This document shows positions 1-5,697 of a stretch of 5,812 nucleotides of DNA, piece after piece. Source of the DNA: Prolixibacteraceae bacterium (GTDB taxonomy: Bacteria; Bacteroidota; Bacteroidia; Bacteroidales; Prolixibacteraceae). The DNA lies in NCBI GenBank assembly GCA_027858145.1, contig JAQIDF010000046.1, positions 1 through 5,812 of the forward strand. Reading direction: 5' to 3'. The notes under the pieces are model-generated. The model ran no database searches. It was given only the letters and a program-made list of their open reading frames with translations, and had not been told where the DNA came from. The translations under genes were made by a program, and so were the position numbers. The first letter of the stretch is position 1, and every line of letters starts with the position of its first letter.

Positions 1-576
1 TGTGTTTTTTGCTCCTCAAGTAATGCCGTTGATGAAAAATACTTTACAGCAGCCGATAAGCTCGGCTTACTAATTGCCAAAAACAATCACACCCTTGTTT
101 ATGGTGGTGCAAATGTTGGCTTGATGGAGCATGTGGCAAAAACCATCAGCTATAACAATGCAAAAATCATTGGTGTGATACCTCAAAAGATTTATGACAA
201 AACTCTGGCATCAACCCTGCCAGATAAGTTGATTATCACCCAGACAATGGATGAACGCAAACGGGAAATGCGAGATATGTCGGATGCTTTTATTGCATTG
301 CCCGGAGGCTTTGGCACATTAGAAGAAATTCTGGAAGTTATCACGCTAAAACAACTCGACTATCACCGAAAGCCAATCGTATTTATCAACACAAACAATT
401 TTTACGATCACTTAATTCAACAATTTGAGAAATCATATACCGAGATGTTTGCAAAAACTAATTATCGCAAAATCTACACCATTGCAAATACACCCGAGGA
501 AGCAATGGACTACATCAACAACTATCAACACCACGAATTAGGTGAAAACAAATGGTTTAATGTACCGGAAAAGTAG
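1..576 (+). CDS. LOG family protein (cytokinin riboside 5'-monophosphate phosphoribohydrolase-like), 5' end cut by window
   Basis: The open frame runs from base 1 to a TAG stop at 574-576, giving 191 visible residues; the true start lies a few codons upstream of the window. The fragment opens with CVFCSSSN, the usual N-terminal beta strand of the LOG/TIGR00730 family, so probably fewer than ten residues are missing. Other family marks are YGGANVGLM (residues 34-42), MDERK (83-87) and the nucleotide-binding signature PGGFGTLEE (101-109), whose glutamates belong to the active site in characterised homologues. Family members are soluble Rossmann-like enzymes that cleave the N-glycosidic bond of nucleoside 5'-monophosphates, releasing base and ribose 5-phosphate; older annotations call them 'lysine decarboxylase'. 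The physiological substrate in Bacteroidota is not evident from sequence. The gene converges on dapF across a repeat-filled gap, and its stop codon lies inside the first unit of a short direct repeat. Confidence 0.93.
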   Translation, partial: CVFCSSSNAVDEKYFTAADKLGLLIAKNNHTLVYGGANVGLMEHVAKTISYNNAKIIGVIPQKIYDKTLASTLPDKLIITQTMDERKREMRDMSDAFIALPGGFGTLEEILEVITLKQLDYHRKPIVFINTNNFYDHLIQQFEKSYTEMFAKTNYRKIYTIANTPEEAMDYINNYQHHELGENKWFNVPEK

Positions 577-617
577 CACAAAGACAGATAGATGAAGTAG
601 TACAAAGACAGATAGAT
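571..617. repeat. Two-unit direct repeat, period 24, overlapping LOG stop codon
   Basis: Positions 571-593 and 595-617 are 23-base copies differing at one base (C577 versus T601); the core is ACAAAGACAGATAGAT at 578-593 and 602-617. The first unit begins with the last two codons of the LOG gene, so the stop TAG is part of the repeat. The second unit runs into ATTTTAGACAATAGA, which resembles the outer end of the 136-bp element at 683-818. Two units are too few for a CRISPR, and there are no spacers of CRISPR length. Confidence 0.85.
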
Positions 618-881
618 TTTAGACAATAGACTCATGTTGGATCAAATTAAGATTAGGGTGGATGAATTTATTTCTATAATTTCAATAGATCGTTAGATTT
701 TAGACATGAGACAATAGATTTGTTTGTAATGCGCTAAATATCAGTAATTTAAACAAACGCATTGTCTGGCTACAAACAGTTCATTGTCAATGGCTTAGAG
801 AATATTAACGAACTGTTGTTATCAAACACAAAAAATATTAAAGCCACGAATACCCGAATAATAATGTCTGATATCTAAAAT
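577..881. other. Intergenic region between convergent LOG and dapF genes, repeat-filled and without a gene
   Basis: This 305-bp AT-rich stretch has no convincing coding frame and no clear intrinsic terminator for either flanking gene. It holds the end of the 24-bp-period repeat, a shard TAGATTTTAGACAATAGA (614-631), the 136-bp element (683-818), and a CCACGAATACCCGAATAA tract (844-861) leading into an inverted shard that reaches the dapF stop. It appears to be an accumulation site for degenerate intergenic repeats. Confidence 0.7.
683..818 (+). repeat. 136-bp MITE-like intergenic element, left copy
   Basis: Positions 684-818 align without gaps to the reverse complement of 1719-1853, with 106 of 135 bases matching by hand count. 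The outer end (684-719), the segment 771-797 and the inner end (801-818, including ATTAACGAAC) are well conserved; the middle (725-770) is diverged. The ends form an imperfect inverted repeat: CAATAGATCGTTA at 683-695 against CAACAGTTCGTTA read inward from 818, 11 of 13 matching. An internal inverted repeat pairs 710-725 with 751-766 (GACAAT then TTTGTTT, three central mismatches), so one strand could fold into a hairpin. TAGATTTG at 715-722 matches the Bacteroidetes -7 consensus TAnnTTTG, but no -33 TTTG lies at the right spacing. There is no ORF inside. No convincing target-site duplication is visible beyond a TT on each side. Confidence 0.8.
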
Positions 882-887
882 CTAAAG
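865..887 (-). repeat. Inverted shard of the element's outer end, overlapping the dapF stop codon
   Basis: Read on the minus strand this is CTTTAGATTTTAGATATCAGACA, closely matching GTTAGATTTTAGACATGAGACA at 692-713. It is inverted relative to that copy, so the two could pair across about 150 bases. It covers the last codon and stop of dapF (882-887), so repeat sequence supplies the gene's 3' terminus. It could be a truncated element or simply part of a degenerate TAGATTTTAGA-type tract. Confidence 0.55.
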
Positions 888-1685
888 ATCTATTTTGTAT
901 CCATCAGCATCAATAGAACCTTCAAAAACCATTTCTGCCGGTCCTTTAAGCCAAATATCAGTAAATTGCCCGCCATTGCGTTTTAACTTAACTTCGAGAT
1001 CTCCACCTTTAGCTGTAACCATATACGTTCCACTTTCAACACCACTTTCATAAGCCGCACTCAAAGCCGAAGCGGTTATCCCGGTTCCACAGGCAAGTGT
1101 TTCACTCTCCACACCACGCTCATATGTATAAACCGTAAGGTGCTTTTCGCTTTCATGCTTTACAAAATTAACATTGGCACCGGCAGGCTGAAAACGGGCA
1201 TCATAACGCAACTGACGCCCTTCAATATCAACATCGATAATCTTCAAATCATCGACAAAATGAACTAGATGTGGTACACCGGTATTCAAAAAATAACCAT
1301 CGGTATGCACTTCTACATTTTCAACATCACCCATTTTCAAGTCAACCAAGCCACCATCATCTATATATGCTTCGTGTGGACCATCGGCAGCTAAAAAATT
1401 TGCATTGTTTTCAACAATACCAAGTTTTTTAGCAAAAGCAACAATGCACCGGCCTCCGTTTCCACACATCTCGGCCTCGTAACCATCTGAGTTATAGTAA
1501 TGCATTTCAAAATCATATACATTTGATTTTTCAAGCGTAATCAAACCATCGGCTCCAATACCAAACCTGCGATGACAAAGAAATTCAATCAATTTGGCAT
1601 TTTTCCCGTCAAATATTTTTTCACGGTTATCAATTATTATAAAATCGTTACCGGCTCCCTGATATTTATAAAATGTATATTTCAT
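882..1685 (-). CDS. dapF: Diaminopimelate epimerase DapF
   Basis: This 267-residue cytosolic enzyme interconverts LL- and meso-2,6-diaminopimelate without a cofactor, the step feeding both lysine synthesis and the peptidoglycan cross-linking residue. The protein has the two-lobed DapF layout. The N-terminal motif YQGAGNDFIIIDNR spans residues 8-21. The first catalytic cysteine is C74 in MCGNGGR (73-79) and the second is C199 in ACGTGITAS (198-206), preceded by the substrate-binding ERGVESET stretch (189-196). GANVNFV (169-175) is another family block. The length is normal for the family, and the ATG start places the conserved K-x-Q-G-A-G-N-D-F motif at the usual distance from the N terminus. 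The leader is AT-rich with no strong Shine-Dalgarno. The gene is divergent from degP and convergent with LOG. It is bracketed by inverted copies of one intergenic element, 63 bp past its stop and 33 bp before its start. Confidence 0.97.
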   Translation of the reverse strand: MKYTFYKYQGAGNDFIIIDNREKIFDGKNAKLIEFLCHRRFGIGADGLITLEKSNVYDFEMHYYNSDGYEAEMCGNGGRCIVAFAKKLGIVENNANFLAADGPHEAYIDDGGLVDLKMGDVENVEVHTDGYFLNTGVPHLVHFVDDLKIIDVDIEGRQLRYDARFQPAGANVNFVKHESEKHLTVYTYERGVESETLACGTGITASALSAAYESGVESGTYMVTAKGGDLEVKLKRNGGQFTDIWLKGPAEMVFEGSIDADGYKIDL

Positions 1686-1718
1686 TTTTTATGATATTTT
1701 TCTTCTCAATTTTTAACT

Positions 1719-1853
1719 CAATAGTTCGTTAATATTTTTTAAGTTATTGACAATGAGCTGTTTGTGCTTCGATGTTGTATTTATTTAAAATGCTGATAAT
1801 TAGTATATTCCGAACAAGTCTATCGTCTCATGTCTATAATCTAACTATCTATT
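1719..1853 (-). repeat. 135-bp MITE-like intergenic element, right copy (inverted)
   Basis: This is the reverse-complement partner of 684-818, of the same length and aligning without gaps. The inner end is CAATAGTTCGTTAATATT at 1719-1736; the outer end is TCTATAATCTAACTATCTATT at its 3' limit (1833-1853). Its ends form an imperfect inverted repeat (AATAGATAGTTA against AATAGTTCGTTA, 10 of 12). TAACT occurs on both sides (1714-1718 and 1856-1860) and could be a target duplication, but such a short AT-rich word may be chance. The element sits in the probable dapF leader. On the minus strand it carries TAGACTTG (1815-1822), one base from the -7 consensus, so it could influence dapF transcription; this is inference. 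Confidence 0.8.
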
Positions 1854-1908
1854 TCTAACTGAATGCAATATATAAAAAACATCCGCTAAACACATTTGCA
1901 ATCGTTAA

Positions 1909-1916
1909 CAAAAGTA
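1909..1916 (-). promoter_or_regulatory. Possible -7 element of a dapF promoter
   Basis: The minus strand reads TACTTTTG, an exact match to the Bacteroidetes -7 consensus TAnnTTTG. No TTTG is found 19-21 bases upstream, so the -33 element is missing or weak. If used, it would give dapF a leader of more than 200 nt passing through the right repeat copy. An alternative is the TAGACTTG inside that copy. Confidence 0.25.
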
Positions 1917-1949
1917 ATGAATTGCGGTTAAAGTATGTTAAACCCGGTG

Positions 1950-1989
1950 TGACAAAACGACATATCCAAAACAGAGGAACTATTTTTGC
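1950..1989 (+). promoter_or_regulatory. degP promoter region: candidate sigma-54-like or housekeeping promoter
   Basis: Two readings overlap. GG at 1976-1977 and GC at 1988-1989 are separated by ten bases, with TTTTTGC at the -12 side, fitting the GG-N10-GC skeleton of a sigma-54 promoter (consensus TGGCAC-N5-TTGC), although T, C and G of the -24 block are substituted. Alternatively TATTTTTG at 1981-1988 matches the Bacteroidetes -7 TAnnTTTG exactly but has no TTTG at the expected -33. A TGACAAAACGACA motif at 1950-1962, with GACA repeated nine bases apart, lies just upstream and could be an activator site. Either reading would start transcription near 2000, about 35 nt before the degP ATG. 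Confidence 0.4.
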
Positions 1990-2035
1990 GTTTACATTAA
2001 ACCGGATTTTAGTATATAATTTTAAAATATTTATC

Positions 2036-3475
2036 ATGAAAAAAATTCAAAACATTACAGTTGGCTTATTACTCGCCCTTGTAGGTGGTTTTATTGCTAT
2101 TCTAATTTATACAAACTATTTTGAAACCTCAAAAGTTGTAACTGTTACAGAACCTAGAGCGGTTCAGTACGCCAACCTTCCATCGGCACCTCAGGGAGTC
2201 GATTTAACTACAGCTGCCGAAAAATCGGTAAAAGCCGTAGTACACATACAAACTCAATTTCAGCAGCAAGGTTATCCGTCAAGCGGAAATCAGCTTTTCG
2301 ATTTCTTTTTTGGCGACCCTTACCGTCAGCAGGAACCACGTATGCAACAAGCATCAGGCTCGGGTGTAATTATATCATCCGATGGATATATTGTAACAAA
2401 TAACCACGTAATAGAAAATTCAAACACAATTAAAATCATCCTCAATGACAAGCGGGAATACGACGCAAGTTTGGTAGGAACAGACCCGAATACAGATATT
2501 GCTCTTTTAAAAGTTGACGCAGATGAAGATCTGCCTACCATAAGCTGGGGTAATTCAGATAATCTCCGCCTGGGCGAATGGGTGTTGGCCGTTGGAAACC
2601 CGTTTAGACTTACGTCAACAGTTACCGCCGGAATTGTGAGCGCTAAAGCCCGTGGAATAGGCATAATAGGAGGACAACTGCCTATTGAGTCGTTTATTCA
2701 GACCGATGCAGCCGTTAACCCGGGAAACAGTGGCGGCGCACTGGTGAATACACTTGGAGAGTTAGTAGGCATTAACACTGCCATTGCCTCACGTACCGGT
2801 TCATACAGCGGATATTCGTTTGCCGTTCCGGTTAGCATTGTCCGTAAAGTTGTAAACGACCTGAAGGAATATGGCGAGGTACAACGTGCAATTCTGGGCG
2901 TGAGCATTCAAAACGTAAACGCAGATTTAGCCAAAGAACTCGATATGGACAATGTAGAAGGCGTATATGTTGCGGGCGTAGTTGAAGACGGTGCCGCAAT
3001 TAAAGCCGGAATAAAAGAAGGAGACGTAATTCTATCTGTTAATGATGTCGATGTTAACACAGTAAGCGAATTACAAGAGCAGATTAGCAAACACCGCCCT
3101 GGTGATGAAGTAGAATTGTTGATAAACAGAAACAAAAAAGAGAAACATTTTAACGCCACTTTACGTAATATGAAAGGCGGTACCGGAATTGTGAAAAACA
3201 CACTGAATGTTTTAGGTGCCGAACTTGATAAAGTAGACCAAAACCTTAAAGAAAATTTAAACATAAGAGGTGGATTGCTTGTTACTAAAATTCATGAAGG
3301 CAAACTTAAAGAAGCCGGCATTGAAGAAGGATTTATAATTACACATGTTAACAAACGCAGCGTTAATTCAATACAAGATATTAAAGATGTTTTAAAATTA
3401 TCAAAAGGAGGAGTACTAATTGAAGGTGTATACAAAAACGGAGACGAAGCTTATTACGTTTTTGGCCTTGATTAA
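2036..3475 (+). CDS. degP: DegP/HtrA (Do) family envelope serine protease with two PDZ domains
   Basis: The product is 479 residues from the ATG at 2036, chosen because MKK followed by a hydrophobic stretch (about residues 7-26) gives a signal peptide or signal anchor directly at the N terminus; an upstream in-frame TTG at 1922 would bury it behind 38 residues and overlap the promoter. The chymotrypsin-fold protease domain contains the catalytic triad: H124 in TNNHV, D154 in NTDIALLK, and S232 in GNSGG (230-234). A Q/F-rich LA-loop-like insert lies around 74-105. PDZ1 spans roughly 285-378 (ILGVSI onward) and PDZ2 about 395-479. Such proteases degrade or refold misfolded proteins in the periplasm and are often induced by envelope stress. 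The protein ends normally at FGLD. It is followed 94 bp later by rpoD, which has its own promoter. Whether it functions as DegP or DegQ cannot be told from sequence. Confidence 0.96.
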   Translation: MKKIQNITVGLLLALVGGFIAILIYTNYFETSKVVTVTEPRAVQYANLPSAPQGVDLTTAAEKSVKAVVHIQTQFQQQGYPSSGNQLFDFFFGDPYRQQEPRMQQASGSGVIISSDGYIVTNNHVIENSNTIKIILNDKREYDASLVGTDPNTDIALLKVDADEDLPTISWGNSDNLRLGEWVLAVGNPFRLTSTVTAGIVSAKARGIGIIGGQLPIESFIQTDAAVNPGNSGGALVNTLGELVGINTAIASRTGSYSGYSFAVPVSIVRKVVNDLKEYGEVQRAILGVSIQNVNADLAKELDMDNVEGVYVAGVVEDGAAIKAGIKEGDVILSVNDVDVNTVSELQEQISKHRPGDEVELLINRNKKEKHFNATLRNMKGGTGIVKNTLNVLGAELDKVDQNLKENLNIRGGLLVTKIHEGKLKEAGIEEGFIITHVNKRSVNSIQDIKDVLKLSKGGVLIEGVYKNGDEAYYVFGLD

Positions 3476-3515
3476 TCAGCAACCGCCCCGCCTTTTGCAA
3501 GCAAGATTTTTTAAG

Positions 3516-3547
3516 TTTGAATAAGTAAATAAAAACTAATATATTTG
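3516..3547 (+). promoter_or_regulatory. rpoD promoter, Bacteroidetes consensus
   Basis: TTTG at 3516-3519, a 20-base spacer, then TATATTTG at 3540-3547: both halves match the Bacteroidetes primary-sigma consensus (TTTG at -33, TAnnTTTG at -7) exactly. Transcription would begin around 3552, leaving a leader of under 20 nt before the rpoD ATG. This suggests the primary sigma gene can be transcribed by its own holoenzyme independently of degP. Confidence 0.8.
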
Positions 3548-3569
3548 CGCGTTTTTTCAAAGAGAATAC

Positions 3570-4430
3570 ATGAGACAGCTAAAGATTACAAAGTCAATTA
3601 CCAACCGCGAAAGTGCTTCACTTGATAAGTACTTGCAAGAGATTGGTAAAGAAGAACTTATTACCGTAGAAGAAGAAGTAGAACTGGCACAGCGAATCAA
3701 GAAAGGCGATCACGCCGCACTGGAGAAGCTTACACGTGCCAACCTGCGATTCGTTGTATCGGTTGCAAAACAATACCAAAATCAGGGATTAAGCCTTCCT
3801 GACCTTATCAACGAAGGCAACCTGGGATTGATAAAAGCAGCTGAAAAATTCGACGAAACACGCGGTTTTAAATTTATTTCTTATGCTGTATGGTGGATTC
3901 GTCAATCGATTCTTCAGGCATTAGCCGAACAATCGCGTATCGTGCGCTTGCCATTGAACCAGGTAGGTTCGTTGAATAAAATCAACAAAGCATTTTCAAA
4001 ATTCGAACAAGAGCACGAACGCAAACCTTCGCCCGAAGAATTGGCCGAAAGTCTTGATTTACCAGCCGACAAAGTTGCCGACACACTTAAAGTATCGGGG
4101 CGCCATGTGTCGGTTGATGCACCGTTTGTTGAAGGTGAAGACAATAGTTTGTTGGACGTTTTGCCCAACACGGAATCACCTAATGCCGATCGATCACTTA
4201 TCAAAGAGTCGTTAGGCCGTGAAATCGACCGGGCACTAACAACATTAACCGAGCGCGAAAGCGATATTATTCGGTTATTTTTCGGTATCGGTTGTCAGGA
4301 TATGACGCTCGAAGAAATTGGCGAACGTTTTGGGCTTACCCGTGAAAGGGTAAGGCAAATCAAAGAAAAGGCAATCCGCCGCCTAAGGCACACTACACGT
4401 AGTAAGTTACTTAAATCGTATCTGGGATAG
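3570..4430 (+). CDS. rpoD: RNA polymerase primary sigma factor RpoD (Bacteroidetes short form)
   Basis: This 286-residue sigma-70 protein directs core RNA polymerase to housekeeping promoters. It lacks region 1.1 and the long non-conserved insert of the E. coli protein, as is normal for Bacteroidetes primary sigma factors. Region 1.2 is at about residues 17-50 (SLDKYLQEIG, then EEEVELAQRIKKGD). Region 2 covers about 54-125, with DLINEGNLGLIKAAEKFD (78-95, core binding) and FISYAVWWIRQSI (102-114, -10 recognition and melting). Region 3 is about 130-210 and includes the DAPF/D-rich stretch. Region 4.2 has the helix-turn-helix LEEIGERFGLTRERVRQIKE (247-266), which contacts the -33 element. There is an exact consensus promoter upstream and a strong intrinsic terminator 23 bp downstream, so it is probably monocistronic. 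The ATG at 3570 is the natural start; the leader has only a weak AGAGAA in place of a Shine-Dalgarno. Confidence 0.97.
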   Translation: MRQLKITKSITNRESASLDKYLQEIGKEELITVEEEVELAQRIKKGDHAALEKLTRANLRFVVSVAKQYQNQGLSLPDLINEGNLGLIKAAEKFDETRGFKFISYAVWWIRQSILQALAEQSRIVRLPLNQVGSLNKINKAFSKFEQEHERKPSPEELAESLDLPADKVADTLKVSGRHVSVDAPFVEGEDNSLLDVLPNTESPNADRSLIKESLGREIDRALTTLTERESDIIRLFFGIGCQDMTLEEIGERFGLTRERVRQIKEKAIRRLRHTTRSKLLKSYLG

Positions 4431-4453
4431 CTTTATATCTTGAGATAAAACTG

Positions 4454-4491
4454 AACCGCTTCTGTTTAAAACAGGGGCGGTTTTTTATTTT
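4454..4491 (+). terminator. Intrinsic terminator of rpoD
   Basis: AACCGCTTCTGTT (4454-4466) pairs with AACAGGGGCGGTT (4470-4482) around a TAA loop, giving a 13-bp stem that includes two adjacent U-G wobble pairs. A T-rich tail TTTTTTATTTT (4481-4491) follows. Position and strength fit termination of rpoD and separate it from moxR. Confidence 0.9.
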
Positions 4492-4501
4492 AACCAACCT
4501 T

Positions 4502-4546
4502 AACCTCAACCTCAATCCCCCCCTCACCCTCAGCCTCAGCCCCAGC
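4502..4546. repeat. Imperfect C-rich hexanucleotide repeat (ANCCTC-like)
   Basis: From 4502 the sequence falls into hexamers: AACCTC, AACCTC, AATCCC, CCCCTC, ACCCTC, AGCCTC, AGCCCC, AGC. It has an almost perfect strand bias (pyrimidine/A on plus, G-rich on minus). The minus strand carries several G runs (four, three and seven Gs) that could in principle stack as a G-quadruplex. It lies between the rpoD terminator and the moxR promoter region and encodes nothing. Confidence 0.75.
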
Positions 4547-4580
4547 TTCTTTACTTAACAATTTTTAACTGCAAATCATT

Positions 4581-4610
4581 TCTGTTAATCTACTAATCTT
4601 CTTATTTTCG
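4581..4610 (+). promoter_or_regulatory. Candidate moxR promoter
   Basis: TATTTTCG at 4603-4610 matches seven of eight positions of TAnnTTTG, and TCTG at 4581-4584 lies 18 bases upstream as a one-mismatch -33 element. Transcription would start near 4616, giving a leader of about 35 nt to the moxR ATG. This is the best candidate between the rpoD terminator and moxR, but it is not an exact match. Confidence 0.4.
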
Positions 4611-4650
4611 TGACCGTTTAAAATTCAATACATAATTAACAATTTACGAT

Positions 4651-5646
4651 ATGACAGATAGTACAGATATTAAAGCACTAAACGAAAAGATTGAAAAAGA
4701 AAGCCAGTTTGTTGACATGCTCAACATGGAGATGAGCAAAGTAATTGTTGGCCAAAAACATTTGGTTGAAAGTCTTTTAATCGGACTATTATCCAAAGGG
4801 CACGTATTACTTGAAGGTGTTCCCGGGTTAGCAAAAACACTCGCTATAAATGCACTATCGAACATTATCAGTGTCGACTATGCCCGCATCCAGTTCACGC
4901 CCGACCTGCTGCCTGCCGACTTGCTGGGTACACTCATTTACAGTCAGAAAAACGAAGAATTCATTGTTAAAAAAGGCCCAATCTTTACCAACTTTGTATT
5001 GGCCGACGAAATAAACCGTGCCCCGGCTAAAGTGCAATCGGCATTGCTTGAAGCCATGCAGGAACGACAAGTAACCATTGGCGACCAAACCTACAAACTT
5101 GAGGAGCCTTTCCTGGTTATGGCCACTCAGAACCCCATTGAGCAGGAAGGTACTTACCCACTGCCCGAAGCCCAGGTTGACCGTTTCATGTTAAAAGTTG
5201 TCATTTCGTACCCTAAAAAGGAAGAAGAAAAGCTCATTATACAGCAAAATCTTCTTAAACAATACCCAACTCCAAATTCAATTCTAAAACCCGAAGATAT
5301 TCTAAGGGCGCGTGATGTTGTACAGGAAGTTTATATCGACGAGAAAATTCAAAAATATATTGTTGACATTGTATTCGCCACACGTACACCGGCCGATTAC
5401 GAACTTGAAAAATTCAGTGACATGATTAGCTTTGGGGCATCGCCACGTGCAAGCATCAGCCTGGCACAGGCATCTAAAGCATACGCGTTCATCAAACGCC
5501 GTGGTTACGTGATACCGGAGGACGTTCGCGCTGTTTGTTACGACATTCTGCGCCACCGTATCGGGTTGAGTTACGAGGCCGAAGCCAACAATCTCACAAC
5601 TGAAGAAATTATCAGCGAAATACTAAACACTGTTGAAGTTCCATAA
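4651..5646 (+). CDS. MoxR-family AAA+ ATPase
   Basis: This is a 331-residue cytosolic AAA+ protein of the usual MoxR length. Visible motifs, in order: IVGQ (32-35) at the domain start; Walker A GVPGLAKT (56-63); Walker B FVLADE (115-120) followed by INRAPAKVQSALLEAMQE; sensor 1 ATQNP (158-162); PLPEAQVDRF (170-179) with the conserved arginine; then a helical lid from about residue 250 (SFGASPRASISL). MoxR ATPases act as chaperones that help mature or insert metal cofactors or assemble partner complexes, commonly with DUF58 and von Willebrand factor A proteins. The next gene encodes a DUF58 protein 51 bp downstream on the same strand, the arrangement that opens the Bacteroides aerotolerance (bat) loci. 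The rest of that locus would lie beyond the window. The specific client is unknown. Confidence 0.96.
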   Translation: MTDSTDIKALNEKIEKESQFVDMLNMEMSKVIVGQKHLVESLLIGLLSKGHVLLEGVPGLAKTLAINALSNIISVDYARIQFTPDLLPADLLGTLIYSQKNEEFIVKKGPIFTNFVLADEINRAPAKVQSALLEAMQERQVTIGDQTYKLEEPFLVMATQNPIEQEGTYPLPEAQVDRFMLKVVISYPKKEEEKLIIQQNLLKQYPTPNSILKPEDILRARDVVQEVYIDEKIQKYIVDIVFATRTPADYELEKFSDMISFGASPRASISLAQASKAYAFIKRRGYVIPEDVRAVCYDILRHRIGLSYEAEANNLTTEEIISEILNTVEVP

Positions 5647-5652
5647 CATAGA

Positions 5653-5683
5653 AAATTCCAAATCGGAAAAACCAAATTCCAAA
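5653..5683. repeat. Short direct repeat in the moxR-DUF58 gap
   Basis: AAATTCCAAA occurs at 5653-5662 and again at 5674-5683, 21 bases apart, within the short spacer between the two genes. Such low-complexity AAATTCCAAA tracts look like degenerate intergenic filler; no function is evident. Confidence 0.55.
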
Positions 5684-5697
5684 ATTGCCTATCATGA

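Larger units (their letters stand above)
1686..2035. other. Intergenic region between divergent dapF and degP
   Basis: This 350-bp AT-rich gap contains the right copy of the repeat element (1719-1853) and then about 180 bp of regulatory-looking sequence up to the degP start. In that second part are CGTTAAC (1903-1909), two GTTAAA units ten bases apart (1928-1933, 1937-1942 as TGTTAAA), a TGACAAAACGACA motif (1950-1962), and promoter-like sequences for both directions. The minus-strand reading frame of 60 codons across 1855-2037 has no recognisable features and I do not regard it as a gene. Confidence 0.65.

Noticed and set aside
571..887. CRISPR-like array in the LOG-dapF gap
   Set aside because: The direct repeat has only two units with no spacer between them, and the other repeats are inverted and diverged; there are no cas genes in view.
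1922..2035. N-terminal extension of degP from the TTG at 1922 (38 extra residues)
   Set aside because: It would place a basic, non-conserved stretch before the signal sequence and lies over the promoter-like region; the ATG at 2036 gives a standard MKK-hydrophobic N terminus.
1855..2037. Minus-strand 60-codon reading frame in the dapF-degP gap
   Set aside because: It has no recognisable motifs, overlaps degP regulatory sequence and ends in repeat DNA; it is most simply a chance frame in AT-rich sequence.
2326..3264. Minus-strand open frames opposite degP
   Set aside because: They lie wholly inside the well-supported degP gene and show serine/threonine-rich shadow translations without motifs.
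3492..3512. Possible terminator after degP (TTGC/GCAA with a T run)
   Set aside because: The stem is only three to four base pairs with a very small loop, and the T run lies directly against the rpoD -33 element; too weak to call.
3914..4204. Minus-strand open frame opposite rpoD
   Set aside because: It is a shadow of the conserved sigma-factor reading frame with no features of its own.
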